A DNA stretch of 64,000 nucleotides from Pseudomonas fulva 12-X. Its GTDB lineage: Bacteria; Pseudomonadota; Gammaproteobacteria; Pseudomonadales; Pseudomonadaceae. Under the pieces are notes generated by a model. It was not told where the DNA came from. It saw only the letters and a list, made by a program, of their open reading frames with translations, and did not search any database. The position numbers and the translations under genes were made by a program. Each line of letters opens with the position of its first letter. The first letter of the stretch is position 1. Below are positions 33,788 to 42,712 of the stretch, piece by piece. Where the stretch lies: assembly GCF_000213805.1 (NCBI RefSeq), contig NC_015556.1:4231001-4295000 (forward strand). The letters run 5' to 3'.

Positions 33788-35167
33788 TCACTCGCCCGGC
33801 GGCAAGTCCTTGGTAAAGGTCTGGTCGTTCTCCCCCCGGAAGAAGCGCGTGCCGTAGATCAGCACGCACAGGCCCAGGCCGATAGCGAACGCCCAGGCGG
33901 CGCCCTTGATCGCCAGTACCGCGCCGATCACCCCGGCGATACCCAAATCACGCTGGCTGCGCGCTTCCATGATGCCCAGGCGCACGCTGACGTAGCCCTG
34001 GATCAGCAGGGTCAGCGCCAGCGCCACGCCGAGGATCGGCTGCACCAGTGTGACCACCGGCAACAGCAGCAGGCCCGTGTTGGTGCCCCAGCGGAACGAG
34101 CCGACGCCGCCGTAGATGGACTTCATCGCCCTGGGGCCACCCTTGAAGCGCTCGGTGATCACCACCTGCATGGCCGCCCACTGCGGCCCGCACATGGCCA
34201 CGTCCGGGCCGAACACGCTCATGAAGGCATTGCGACCGCCGAAGATCAGGTGCGAGCGGTTGGGGTTGAAGTCGATCTTCTCGTCGCTGCGCACCTTGCC
34301 GCCCTCCTCGAGGATCGCCTTGTTGCTGAGCACGTCGCCGAACACCACCAGATAGGCGGCCAGCACCGTGGGCAGCGCGGTGAGAAACATCATCAGCGGC
34401 GGCATGCCGAGTCCGAATACGGTGTACTCGTGCCACAGGGTGACGAAGTCCGGCTTGCTGATGCCCCACTCGATGCTCGGCCACGGCGCCTCGCCAAAGA
34501 TCGGCGCGACGATCACTGCCAGGAGAATGATCGGGAAAATGCCCAGCTTGGCGAAATTCCACCAGAAGCGGCTGCGCTTCTTCAGCTCCTGGAAATGCAT
34601 GGAGAACACCAGGTAGAAGGCCACGCCGATGGCGATGGAAATGGTCCACGGGAAGGCGTCGAAGCGACCACCTTCCTTGAACACGGTGACCACCGCGCTG
34701 AGACCGGCGCCCATGATGATCCCCGCCTTAAGCGCCGAGGGCACCAGCGACACCACCTTGCGCGCCATGCCGGTCATGCCCAGGCCGATGGAAAATACCC
34801 CCAGCATCAGCTGGAAGGCAATCAACGCATGCACCCGTTCCGGGCCCTCCGGGAACTGGGCGCAATAGGCCATGAGCATGGGGATGGCCGGGGTGATCCA
34901 GCCCGGCACCACCGGGTCGCCGAGCAGGTGATGCACCAGATACAGCAGGCCGTTGAGCATGACCACCGCCAGCGCCACCTCGAAGGGCATGCCAAGGAAC
35001 TCGGTCATCAGCGGGATCGCCGCCAGATCCACCGCGCACATGAGCAGGCCCTGCATGTAGTCGGAAAGTTCGAAGCGGTAGTGAACGAAAGGCAGGCGCA
35101 GCTTGAATGGCCCCATTGGCCAGTACGGGGCTTCGACGCCCTGGTCTTGTTGATGCGGTTCAGACAT
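33788..35167 (-). CDS. Multi-pass membrane permease, NCS2/SLC23-like
   Basis: The ~459-residue protein has about 12 hydrophobic segments. The N-terminus is cytosolic ('MSEPHQQDQGVEAPYWP'). Helix-breaking motifs such as 'PGWITPAIPMLMAYC' and 'FGGRNAFMSVFGPDVAMCGPQWA' sit where nucleobase-ascorbate type carriers bind substrate, but similarity is loose and I would not name the substrate. It follows the iron-type alcohol dehydrogenase on the same strand by 81 bases and is probably co-regulated from the sigma-54 promoter, so it may import the alcohol, acid or related compound. I prefer ATG 35167; a TTG 12 codons upstream lies in a GC hairpin. Confidence 0.65.
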   Translation of the reverse strand: MSEPHQQDQGVEAPYWPMGPFKLRLPFVHYRFELSDYMQGLLMCAVDLAAIPLMTEFLGMPFEVALAVVMLNGLLYLVHHLLGDPVVPGWITPAIPMLMAYCAQFPEGPERVHALIAFQLMLGVFSIGLGMTGMARKVVSLVPSALKAGIIMGAGLSAVVTVFKEGGRFDAFPWTISIAIGVAFYLVFSMHFQELKKRSRFWWNFAKLGIFPIILLAVIVAPIFGEAPWPSIEWGISKPDFVTLWHEYTVFGLGMPPLMMFLTALPTVLAAYLVVFGDVLSNKAILEEGGKVRSDEKIDFNPNRSHLIFGGRNAFMSVFGPDVAMCGPQWAAMQVVITERFKGGPRAMKSIYGGVGSFRWGTNTGLLLLPVVTLVQPILGVALALTLLIQGYVSVRLGIMEARSQRDLGIAGVIGAVLAIKGAAWAFAIGLGLCVLIYGTRFFRGENDQTFTKDLPPGE

Positions 35168-35203
35168 GTGAATTACCAATCTTATTAGAGTTGTAAGCAG
35201 CAA

Positions 35204-35222
35204 GCCCCGGGCGGGCCGGGGC
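35204..35222 (-). other. GC-rich hairpin between alcohol dehydrogenase and permease genes
   Basis: GCCCCGG-GCGGG-CCGGGGC between the two genes, without a T-tract. It could protect the upstream message or reduce read-through to the permease. Confidence 0.4.
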
Positions 35223-35248
35223 TGTTGGTCATAGGTTGTGAAGAGGGA

Positions 35249-36400
35249 TCAGTAGGCGGCGCGGTAGATCTGCTCGATATCGCCGGCAGTCAGGCGCCGC
35301 GGGTTGTTGCGCATCAGGCGGTCGATCTTGCTGGCCTCCTCGGCCATGGCCGGGATGGCGTCCTCGGGCACGTCGAAGCTGCGCATGCCCTTGGGAATGT
35401 CGACGCTGGCGCACAGCTCGGCCATGGCCTCGACGGCCAGGTCGGCGGCGGCCTTGTCACTCAGGCCATGTGTCTGCACGCCCAAGGCGGCGGCGATCTC
35501 GGCCATGCGCTCGACGCAGGCCAGCTTGTTCCAGGCCATCACGTAGGGCAGCAGCAAGGCATTGCTGACGCCGTGGGCGATATTGAAACGGCCGCCCAGC
35601 GGATAAGCCAGGGCGTGTACCGCGCCGACCCCGGCGTTGCCGAAGGCCATGCCGGCCATCAGGCTGGCGGTGGCCATGTCCTCGCGCGCCTTGAGGTCCG
35701 CCGGGTTGGCGTATGCCTTGGGCAGCGCCTTGGCGATCAGCTTGATGGCGCCGATGGCCAGGGCATCGGTGATCGGCGAGGCATTGACCGACAGATAGGA
35801 TTCCACCGCGTGCACCAGGGCATCGACGCCGCTGGCAGCCGTCACGCTGCGCGGGCAGGTCAGGGTCATCACCGGGCTGACTAGGGCAACGTCGGGCAGC
35901 AGATAATCGCTGACGATGCCCTTTTTCAGCTGCGCCTGCTTATCCGACAGGATCGACACGTTGGTCACTTCCGAACCGGTGCCGGCGGTGGTCGGGATGG
36001 CGATCAGCGGCGGGCCCTTGCGCTTGACCTGATCGACGCCGAACAGCTCTTCCAAGGCGCCGTCATGACCGACGTAGCCCGCCACGGCCTTGGCGATATC
36101 GATGGCGCTGCCACCGCCAACGCCGATCAGGCTGTCATGTCCGCCGTCGCGGTAGACTTTGGCGCAGGCCTCGACGATGGCGATCTCCGGCTCCGGCTCG
36201 ACGCCGTCGAAAATGCCGTAGGCACGCTCGCCGATCTGCTGGAGCACGTGATCCACGGTGCCGGATTTGATCAGGATGGCGTCGGTGACGATCAGTGGGT
36301 TGGTGATGTTCAGTCGGGGCAGTTCGTGCGCCAGTTGCTCGACGGCACCCTGACCAGTAAGCAGCTTGTTGGCGATCTTGAAGGCGGAGGTAGTCATCAT
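35249..36400 (-). CDS. Iron-containing (type III) alcohol dehydrogenase
   Basis: The 383-residue NAD(P)-dependent enzyme shows nucleotide-binding 'GVGGGSAIDIAKAVAGY' and 'PTTAGTGSEVTNVSI'. The iron ligands follow the family pattern: Asp/His in 'ASGVDALVHAVESYLS', and His in 'VHALAYPLGGRFNIAHGVSN'. Oxidation of a primary alcohol or reduction of an aldehyde is expected; the substrate is unknown. A near-consensus sigma-54 promoter lies 48-63 bases ahead of the start and the next gene upstream is a sigma-54 activator, so inducible expression is likely. ATG 36397, with AAGGG seven bases ahead, is as good a start as 36400. Confidence 0.93.
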   Translation of the reverse strand: MMTTSAFKIANKLLTGQGAVEQLAHELPRLNITNPLIVTDAILIKSGTVDHVLQQIGERAYGIFDGVEPEPEIAIVEACAKVYRDGGHDSLIGVGGGSAIDIAKAVAGYVGHDGALEELFGVDQVKRKGPPLIAIPTTAGTGSEVTNVSILSDKQAQLKKGIVSDYLLPDVALVSPVMTLTCPRSVTAASGVDALVHAVESYLSVNASPITDALAIGAIKLIAKALPKAYANPADLKAREDMATASLMAGMAFGNAGVGAVHALAYPLGGRFNIAHGVSNALLLPYVMAWNKLACVERMAEIAAALGVQTHGLSDKAAADLAVEAMAELCASVDIPKGMRSFDVPEDAIPAMAEEASKIDRLMRNNPRRLTAGDIEQIYRAAY

Positions 36401-36447
36401 CAGGCCCTTTTATGCGTTGTCTTGCGGGACGGGTTCGGGCCTGTCAT

Positions 36448-36463
36448 AGCGAGTCCTGTGCCA
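36448..36463 (-). promoter_or_regulatory. Sigma-54 (-24/-12) promoter for the alcohol dehydrogenase/permease unit
   Basis: On - the site reads TGGCACAGGACTCGCT, matching TGGCAC-N5-TTGCW except for one base in the -12 element (TCGC). The GG and GC pairs are correctly spaced. Expected transcription start is about 38 bases before the coding start. Confidence 0.8.
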
Positions 36464-36474
36464 GTTGAGCGAAA

Positions 36475-36491
36475 CCCTTGCGGTACAAGGG
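36475..36491. promoter_or_regulatory. Inverted repeat next to the sigma-54 promoter
   Basis: CCCTTG-CGGTA-CAAGGG is a perfect dyad 12 bases upstream of the -24 element. It could bind the adjacent activator, although such sites usually lie farther away. Confidence 0.4.
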
Positions 36492-36535
36492 CTGCGTCGA
36501 TCTGCCACAGGTGCGGGGCGGTCAGCCTTGATCAG

Positions 36536-36569
36536 AAAATGGATCAGAAAAGCCTGCTTGATCCATTTT
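36536..36569 (-). terminator. Hairpin just after the sigma-54 activator gene
   Basis: AAAATGGATCA (36536-36546) pairs perfectly with TGATCCATTTT (36559-36569), 12-base loop, starting 5 bases after the regulator stop. On - the stem ends in four T, so a terminator is plausible; the ATCAGAAAA direct repeats inside could instead be protein-binding sites. Confidence 0.5.
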
Positions 36570-36573
36570 CCAA

Positions 36574-37941
36574 TCAGCCTTGTTCCCAGCGCTTCATCTT
36601 CTGCACTAGGGTCGCCTGGCTGAGGCCGAGCGCCTTGGCGGCCTCGCGAGTGGTCTTGTGCTGCACCAGGGCCTTGCGGATCAGCCGCCGCTCGAGCTGC
36701 TCGACCTGCTTGCGCAGCGGCAGGTTCTCATTGCCCGCCTCTGCTGCAGGCGCGCGCATGTCCTCGGGCAGGTCGAACAGCTCCACGGCCTCGCCCGTGC
36801 AGGTGACCACCAGCCGTTCGACCAGGTTGATCAGCTCGCGGATATTGCCGGGCCAGGCGTAGTCGGTGAGCGCATCCAGCGCCTCCAGCCCCCAGGTCAG
36901 CGCGCGGCCATAACGGCCATTGAATTCGGCCAGGTAGAAATCCAGCAGCGGCTGGATTTCATCGGGCCGCTCGCGTAGCGCCGGAATGTGGATGGGCACC
37001 ACGTTGAGGCGGTAATAGAGGTCGGCGCGAAAACGCCCCTCGGCGACCATCTGGCGCAGGTCATGGTGAGTGGCGGTGATGATGCGCACGTCCACTTCCT
37101 TGAGCTCCAGGCCGCCCACCGGGATGAAGCGGCTCTCCTCGATCACCTTGAGCAGCTTGACCTGCAGCGCCAGCGGCAGGTCGCCGATCTCGTCGAGAAA
37201 CACCGTACCGTGATGGGCCAGTTCGAGCAGGCCGCGCTTGCCCTTGCTGCCGGCGCCGGTAAAGGCGCCCGCCACGTAGCCGAACAGCTCGGCCTCGATC
37301 AGGTTCTCCGGCAGCGCACCGCAGTTGAGCGCCAGAAAGGGCTGTGTGGCGCGCGGGCTGCTCTTGTGAATGTACTGGGCGATCAGCGTCTTGCCGACAC
37401 CGGTTTCGCCTTGCAGCAACACCTTCACGTCGCTGGCGGCGACCTGCCGGGCCTGGGCGAACAGGCGCGCCGAGGCCGGCAGGCTGGCCACCGGCGAGGC
37501 GTGGAGCAGATCGCCGCGCTGGCCGGCGTGCAGTTTCGCGGTGCTGCTGCGCAGCTGCCTGAGCTGCTGCAACTCGTCACGCTCGTGCTTGATGCGCAGC
37601 AGCTCGGTCATGTCGCGCACCGTGCTGACCACGTAGCGCACCTGGCCGGCCGTATCGAGAATCGGTGTGCCGCTGACCAGCAGGCGCTTGCCCTGGCTGA
37701 CGCTCTGCATCATCGACAGCGCGCGCCCCTCCTTGAGCACTCGCAGTGACACCGACTGGGAGATCACGCCCTGCTCCACCAGCGCCTGCATGTGCTGGCC
37801 GACCACATCCTCGCTGCGCAGGCCGGTCAGCCGCTCGTAGGCACCGTTGACCTTGAGGGTGATGCCGTCGGCGTCGGTGATATAGACGCCGTCGTGCAGC
37901 GCATCGAGCAATTCGCGAAAACTGGGATCGTTGAAATCCAT
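36574..37941 (-). CDS. Sigma-54-dependent transcriptional activator (PAS, AAA+, Fis-type HTH)
   Basis: The 455-residue protein has an N-terminal PAS domain (about residues 1-115, '[20 protein letters not shown]'). The central AAA+ domain carries Walker A '[15 protein letters not shown]', the GAFTGA loop '[13 protein letters not shown]' that contacts sigma-54, and Walker B '[13 protein letters not shown]'. The C-terminal Fis-type helix-turn-helix is '[19 protein letters not shown]'. The PAS domain presumably senses the inducer. ATG 37941 (MDFNDPSF) has GGAAAG ahead of it; longer frames are implausible. Most likely target: the sigma-54 promoter of the alcohol dehydrogenase gene just downstream. 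Confidence 0.93.
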   Translation of the reverse strand: MDFNDPSFRELLDALHDGVYITDADGITLKVNGAYERLTGLRSEDVVGQHMQALVEQGVISQSVSLRVLKEGRALSMMQSVSQGKRLLVSGTPILDTAGQVRYVVSTVRDMTELLRIKHERDELQQLRQLRSSTAKLHAGQRGDLLHASPVASLPASARLFAQARQVAASDVKVLLQGETGVGKTLIAQYIHKSSPRATQPFLALNCGALPENLIEAELFGYVAGAFTGAGSKGKRGLLELAHHGTVFLDEIGDLPLALQVKLLKVIEESRFIPVGGLELKEVDVRIITATHHDLRQMVAEGRFRADLYYRLNVVPIHIPALRERPDEIQPLLDFYLAEFNGRYGRALTWGLEALDALTDYAWPGNIRELINLVERLVVTCTGEAVELFDLPEDMRAPAAEAGNENLPLRKQVEQLERRLIRKALVQHKTTREAAKALGLSQATLVQKMKRWEQG

Positions 37942-38035
37942 GGGCTTTCCAGGTACGGGCAGAAGACCTGGCAGTGTACTCGCAGACGACGACAGGCATG
38001 ACAACCAGCCAGGGCGTGACCGCAAACGGCGGCAT

Positions 38036-38070
38036 AAAAAAACCGCCGCAACCCGAAGGGCTGCGGCGGC
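38036..38070 (-). terminator. Strong rho-independent terminator of the agtABCD operon
   Basis: On - the sequence is GCCGCCGCAGCCC-TTCG-GGGTTGCGGCGGT followed by seven T. The stable UUCG tetraloop makes this a confident call. It is 23 bases after the agtD stop. Confidence 0.93.
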
Positions 38071-38092
38071 TACGGCTACGCCGTGAAAGCGG

Positions 38093-38920
38093 TTATTCGC
38101 TGACCTGGGTGCGCAGCTTCTCGCTGCGCCCGCGCAGCCATTCCAGAACCAGCAACAGCAGAACCGAGAAACCGATCAGCAGGGTCGCGGCGGCGGCGAT
38201 GGTCGGGCTGAGGTTCTCGCGGATACCGCTGAACATCTGCCGTGGCAGGGTGACCTGTTCGGGGCCGGCGAGGAACAGGGTCACCACCACTTCATCGAAC
38301 GAGGTGGCGAAGGCGAACAGTGCGCCGGAGATCACGCCCGGTGCGATCAGCGGCAGGGTCACCCGGCGGAACGCGGTGATCGGCGAGGCGCCGAGGCTGG
38401 CCGCGGCGCGCACCAGGTTGTAGTTGAAACCCTGCAGGGTCGCCGACACGGTGATGATCACGAAGGGCACACCGAGCACCGCATGCACCACGATCAGCGA
38501 CAGGTAGCCGTTGGCCAGGCCCAGTGGCGCGAAGAACAGGTAGCTGGCGACGCCAACGATCACCACCGGCACCACCATGGGCGAGATCAGCAGGCTCATC
38601 AGCAGCGCCTTGCCGCGAAACTCGGCGCGGGTCAGGCCGATGGCCGCCAGAGTGCCGAGAACCATGGCCAGCACGGTCGCCGCCGGGGCGATGATCATGC
38701 TGTTCTTCAGGGCGCGCATCCAGCCGGCCGAGCCGAAGAAATCCTCGTACCAGCGCAGCGAGAAGCCCTGCATCGGGTAGATCAGAAAGGTGCCGGAGTT
38801 GAACGACAGCGGCACGATGACCAGGATCGGCAGTACCAGAAACAGCAGCACCAGGCCGCAGAGCAGGCGCAAACCGTAGTACCAGGCGCGCTCGACGGGA
38901 GACATGTAGGGGCTCAGCAT
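38093..38920 (-). CDS. agtD: ABC transporter permease AgtD (PotI-like)
   Basis: A 275-residue inner-membrane permease with about six helices; the first is 'LLCGLVLLFLVLPILVIVPL'. The coupling (EAA-like) loop is 'LVRAAASLGASPITAFRRVTLPLIAPG', with the Gly and Pro in place. It pairs with the second permease just upstream. I start at ATG 38920, with GGAG nine bases before; the longer frame runs through the upstream gene in another phase. Best match by order is agtD of the P. aeruginosa 4-aminobutyrate/5-aminovalerate uptake operon; polyamine-type permeases are the wider family. Confidence 0.9.
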   Translation of the reverse strand: MLSPYMSPVERAWYYGLRLLCGLVLLFLVLPILVIVPLSFNSGTFLIYPMQGFSLRWYEDFFGSAGWMRALKNSMIIAPAATVLAMVLGTLAAIGLTRAEFRGKALLMSLLISPMVVPVVIVGVASYLFFAPLGLANGYLSLIVVHAVLGVPFVIITVSATLQGFNYNLVRAAASLGASPITAFRRVTLPLIAPGVISGALFAFATSFDEVVVTLFLAGPEQVTLPRQMFSGIRENLSPTIAAAATLLIGFSVLLLLVLEWLRGRSEKLRTQVSE

Positions 38921-38942
38921 TTTCTTTATCTCCAGTAATCCG

Positions 38943-40190
38943 TTAGCCCAGACGCAACCGACCCGCACCCACCAGCCAGCTGTACACCACGTAGAGCAGC
39001 AGCGTGGCGACCAGCAGCAGACCGCCCAGCGCGGTGGCCATGCCCCAGTTGATGGTGGTGTTGGTGTAGAAGGCGACGAAGTAGCTGACCATCTGATCGC
39101 TCGGGCTGCCGAGCAGCGCTGGCGTGATGTAGTAGCCGATGGACAGGATGAACACCAGCAGGCAACCGGCGCCGACGCCGGCCAGGGTCTGCGGGAAGTA
39201 CACCCGCCAGAAGCTGGCGAACGGGTGGCAACCGAGAGAAATCGCGGCACGCATGTAGGTCGGCGAGATGCCCTTCATGACGCTGTAGATCGGCAGGATC
39301 ATGAACGGCAGCATGATGTGCACCATGGAGATGTACACACCGGTGCGGTTGAACACCAGCTCCAGCGGCTGGTCGATCAGCCCCAGCTTGATCAGCGCAG
39401 TGTTGATCAGCCCGCCGGACTGCAACAGCACGATCCAGGCCGCCACGCGTACCAGGATCGAGGTCCAGAACGGCAGCAGCACCATGATCATCAGCAGGTT
39501 GCCCTGGCGGGTCGGCAGGTTGGCCAAGAGATACGCCAGCGGATAGGCCAGCGCCAGGCAGATGGCGGTGATCACCGCGCCCATCCAGAAGGTGCGGGCG
39601 AAGATGTCGAGATAGATGGCCTGGTCCGGCGTGGCCTTGACCACGGCGCCGGTATCGTCGACACGGTGATCCAGTGCGGCCAGCAGGTAGTAGGAGGTCC
39701 AGGAGCTGCTGTTGCGGCGAATCACCTGCCAGTAGGCCGGATCGCCCCAGCGCTCATCGAAGGACTCCAGGGCATCCTTGTAGGACGCTGGCTCTTCCTC
39801 GAACGGCAGAGCGCGGCCGGTCTTGGCCAGCAGGCTGCGGTAGCCGGCCAGCTCCATGTTCAGGCGCTTGGACAGATCGCCGAGCTTCTGCTGCTCACGC
39901 GCTTCGGCCAGGTCCAGCGCCAGCGCCTTGTAGACGGGCTCTTCGGGCAGACCGCGGCCGTCCCAGCTGTCGATGGCTTCGACGGTGCGCGGCATCGAGC
40001 CGACCACGTCCGGGTTATCCACGCTGCGGTTGAGCAGCGCCACGATCGGCACCAGAAAGGTGAAGACGAGAAACAGCACCAACGGCAGGATCAGCGCCTG
40101 GGATTTCAGGCGATTCATCCGCTCGGCGCGCGCCAGCCGCTGCTTGAGCGTAGGGCCGGCGACCTCTGCATTGGGCACTGCTAGGGCCAT
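38943..40190 (-). CDS. agtC: ABC transporter permease AgtC (PotH-like)
   Basis: The 415-residue permease is longer than typical PotH owing to a ~150-residue periplasmic insertion between helix 1 ('LILPLVLFLVFTFLVPIVAL') and the core ('DIFARTFWMGAVITAICLAL'). The coupling loop reads 'YMRAAISLGCHPFASFWRVY', with the expected AxxLG pattern. It forms the channel with AgtD. It lies 115 bases after the binding-protein gene. Assignment to agtC rests on gene order; the substrate is inferred from the P. aeruginosa operon. Confidence 0.9.
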   Translation of the reverse strand: MALAVPNAEVAGPTLKQRLARAERMNRLKSQALILPLVLFLVFTFLVPIVALLNRSVDNPDVVGSMPRTVEAIDSWDGRGLPEEPVYKALALDLAEAREQQKLGDLSKRLNMELAGYRSLLAKTGRALPFEEEPASYKDALESFDERWGDPAYWQVIRRNSSSWTSYYLLAALDHRVDDTGAVVKATPDQAIYLDIFARTFWMGAVITAICLALAYPLAYLLANLPTRQGNLLMIMVLLPFWTSILVRVAAWIVLLQSGGLINTALIKLGLIDQPLELVFNRTGVYISMVHIMLPFMILPIYSVMKGISPTYMRAAISLGCHPFASFWRVYFPQTLAGVGAGCLLVFILSIGYYITPALLGSPSDQMVSYFVAFYTNTTINWGMATALGGLLLVATLLLYVVYSWLVGAGRLRLG

Positions 40191-40305
40191 GGGGATAACT
40201 CCGGTGAAGCCAATAAGAATTCGGGGGTAAAGCCGGAGCGCCGCTACACCAACGCTCCGTGAAACGAGGGGGCAAGGCGCTCACGCCCTGCCCCGCTGCG
40301 CGCCG

Positions 40306-41340
40306 TTACTTGGCGGCCCAGGCGTTGAAACGCTGCTCCAGCACTTCGCCGAAGTCGGCCCAGAAGCTGACGTCCATGGCCACCTGGTTGGCGATGTTCT
40401 GCGGTGCGGTCGGCAGGTCGGCGGCGACCTTGGCGTCCAGCAGGTCGACGGCTTTCGGGTTCACCGGCCCGTAGGCGATGTTTTCCGAATAGGTCTTCTG
40501 GTTTTCCGGCTGCAGGGTGTAGGCGATGAACTTCATGGCCTCATCCTTGTTCTTCGCGCCCTTCGGGATGGCCCAGGCGTCGAAGTCGTAGATGCCACCG
40601 TCCCACACCACTTTCAGGCTGCTGCCCTCTTTCTGGGTGGCGGCGATGCGGCCGTTGTAGGCCGAGCTCATGACCACGTCACCGGAGGCGAGGTACTGCG
40701 GCGGCTGGGCGCCGGCTTCCCACCACTGGATGTACGGCTTGAGTTCGTCGAGTTTCTTGAACGCGCGCTCCTGGCCGTCCTTGCTCGCCAGTACCTTGTA
40801 GACGTCTTTCGGTGCGACGCCGTCGGCCATCAGGGCGAACTCGAGGGTGTACTTGGCGCCCTTGCGCAGGCCCCGCTTGCCCGGGAATTTCTTCACGTCC
40901 CAGAAATCCGCCCAGCTGGTCGGTGCGGTGCTGAGCTTGTCGGCGTTGTAGGCCATGACGGTCGACCATACGAAGAAGCCGACGCCGCACATCGACGCCG
41001 CGCCCGGCACCAGGGCCTTCTTGTCGCCGACTACGGCGTAGTCGATCTCTTCGAACAGGTCTTCGTCGCAACCACGGGCCAACTCAGGGGATTCGACCTC
41101 GACCAGGTCCCACGACACGCTGTTGGTGTCGACCATGGCTTTGACCTTGGCCATTTCACCGTTGTATTCGCCAGCGATGATCTTGCCGTTACCGGCCGCT
41201 TCCCACGGCTGGTAGTAGGCCTTGACCTGGGCGTCCTTGTTGGCGCCACCGAAGTTGATGACGGTGAGGTCTGCAGCGTGAACCTGTGCAGCGCAAACCA
41301 GGCCCAGTGTCAGCGCGGAAAGGGAGAATATCTTCGACAT
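40306..41340 (-). CDS. agtB: Periplasmic binding protein AgtB (PotD-like)
   Basis: The 344-residue protein has a Sec signal peptide ('MSKIFSLSALTLGLVCAAQV', cleavage after VHA). The mature protein begins 'ADLTVINFGG', the usual start of class D binding proteins. The body carries 'PGAASMCGVGFFVWSTVMAY' and 'WDGGIYDFDAWAIPKGAKNK', as in spermidine/putrescine binding proteins. It captures solute for AgtCD. Start at 41340 fits the signal peptide; the 16 extra codons of the longer frame overlap the ATPase gene end. Probably binds 4-aminobutyrate or 5-aminovalerate by analogy. Confidence 0.9.
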   Translation of the reverse strand: MSKIFSLSALTLGLVCAAQVHAADLTVINFGGANKDAQVKAYYQPWEAAGNGKIIAGEYNGEMAKVKAMVDTNSVSWDLVEVESPELARGCDEDLFEEIDYAVVGDKKALVPGAASMCGVGFFVWSTVMAYNADKLSTAPTSWADFWDVKKFPGKRGLRKGAKYTLEFALMADGVAPKDVYKVLASKDGQERAFKKLDELKPYIQWWEAGAQPPQYLASGDVVMSSAYNGRIAATQKEGSSLKVVWDGGIYDFDAWAIPKGAKNKDEAMKFIAYTLQPENQKTYSENIAYGPVNPKAVDLLDAKVAADLPTAPQNIANQVAMDVSFWADFGEVLEQRFNAWAAK

Positions 41341-41384
41341 TTTTATGTTGGCTCCAAGTGCTGTGGTAAAGCGCAAAACGCCGA

Positions 41385-42494
41385 TCATTCCGCCGACAGC
41401 GGATCGAGGGCGCGAACGTGCTCGACCTGCCAGCCGAGCGGGATCACATCACCGACCGCGAGCCCGGGATCGAGCTCGGCAATCGGCTGTTTGACGAAGA
41501 AGTCGGTCTTGCCGCAGACCTCCAGGCGCACACGCACGTGGTCGCCCAGGTAGATGAATTCCGAGACGCGGCCGGAGAAGCGGTTGTCGCAACCCTCGGC
41601 GGCGGTATTGAGGCGGATGCGCTCCGGGCGGATCGACAGGCTCACGGCATCACCCGGCTGGCCGACGTTGACGGCCAGGGCCTGGACCTTCTCGCCACGG
41701 CCCAGCTGCACGGTGCAGGTGTCGCCCGAGCGCTCGACGAGTTCGCCGGCGAAGCGGTTGTTCTCACCGATGAACTGCGCCACGAAGGTGTTGCGCGGCG
41801 ACTCGTAGAGGTCGCGCGGCGGGGCGATCTGCTGGATCTCGCCCTGGTGGAACACGGCGACGCGATCGGACATGGTCAGCGCTTCGCTCTGGTCGTGGGT
41901 CACGTAGACCACGGTCACGCCCAGGCGCTGATGGATGTGCTTGATCTCCATCTGCATGTGCTCGCGCAGCTGTTTGTCGAGCGCGCCGAGCGGCTCGTCC
42001 ATCAGCACCAGCTGCGGCTCGAAAACCAGGGCACGGGCCAGGGCCACACGCTGCTGCTGGCCGCCGGAGAGCTGCGCCGGGTAACGGCCGGCGAAGGCGT
42101 CCAGCTGCACCATGGACAGGGAGCGTTTGACCTTCTCGCCGACGTCGGCCTTGCTCATGCCACGCACGCTGAGCGGGAACGCCAGGTTCTCGGCCACCGT
42201 CATGTGCGGGAACAGCGCGTAGTTCTGGAACACCATGCCGATGTCGCGCTTGTACGGCGGCACGTTGTTCAGGCGCTTGCCGGCCAGGGTGATTTCACCG
42301 GCGGTGGGCGTTTCGAAGCCGGCCAGCATCATCAGGCTGGTGGTCTTGCCGGAGCCGGACGGCCCGAGCAGGGTCAGGAACTCGCCTTTGCGAATATCCA
42401 GGTTGAGATCTTTGACGATCAGGTTCTCGCCGTCGTAGCTCTTTTGCACGCCACGAAAGCTGACCAGGATGTCGCTCGAAGAAGTGTCGCCCAT
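41385..42494 (-). CDS. agtA: ABC transporter ATPase AgtA (PotA-like)
   Basis: The 369-residue ATPase shows Walker A 'LLGPSGSGKTTSLMMLAGFE', Q-loop 'VFQNYALFPHMTV', signature 'LSGGQQQRVALARAL', Walker B 'QLVLMDEPLGALDKQLR' and H-loop 'VVYVTHDQSEALTMSDRV'. A C-terminal TOBE domain ends the protein, as in PotA/MalK-type subunits. First gene of agtABCD on -. ATG 42494 is preferred; a GTG one codon earlier is possible. An 18-bp near-perfect dyad lies about 107 bases upstream. Confidence 0.93.
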   Translation of the reverse strand: MGDTSSSDILVSFRGVQKSYDGENLIVKDLNLDIRKGEFLTLLGPSGSGKTTSLMMLAGFETPTAGEITLAGKRLNNVPPYKRDIGMVFQNYALFPHMTVAENLAFPLSVRGMSKADVGEKVKRSLSMVQLDAFAGRYPAQLSGGQQQRVALARALVFEPQLVLMDEPLGALDKQLREHMQMEIKHIHQRLGVTVVYVTHDQSEALTMSDRVAVFHQGEIQQIAPPRDLYESPRNTFVAQFIGENNRFAGELVERSGDTCTVQLGRGEKVQALAVNVGQPGDAVSLSIRPERIRLNTAAEGCDNRFSGRVSEFIYLGDHVRVRLEVCGKTDFFVKQPIAELDPGLAVGDVIPLGWQVEHVRALDPLSAE

Positions 42495-42600
42495 CACCGC
42501 ACCTGCCTGTTGTTCTACCGTGAGCCAAGACTAGAACCAGCACATCGGGCTGCAAATCGGGCGTGCTGACACTTTGCTATAAGGCAGGCGGAAAGGCGGT

Positions 42601-42618
42601 TGTAGGGCGAGCCCTACA
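42601..42618. promoter_or_regulatory. Palindrome upstream of agtA, candidate AgtR operator
   Basis: TGTAGGGC-GA-GCCCTACA is perfect over eight bases per arm, located between agtA and agtR, about 107 bases before the agtA start. LuxR-type response regulators bind such dyads as dimers; it might equally be a transcript hairpin. Confidence 0.5.
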
Positions 42619-42712
42619 CGGATGTCGCATCTGGATAAGCGCTGATCGACAGCGTTCGAGGCGAAGCGGCTCGCCTGGTGACGGGCATGTCGCGGATAGA
42701 TAAGGAGTGCGG

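Noticed and set aside
38921..39250. N-terminal extension of AgtD
   Set aside because: The extra 110 residues read as out-of-frame translation of agtC (Arg/Pro/Ser/Cys/Trp-rich) and the ATG at 38920 has a correctly placed GGAG.
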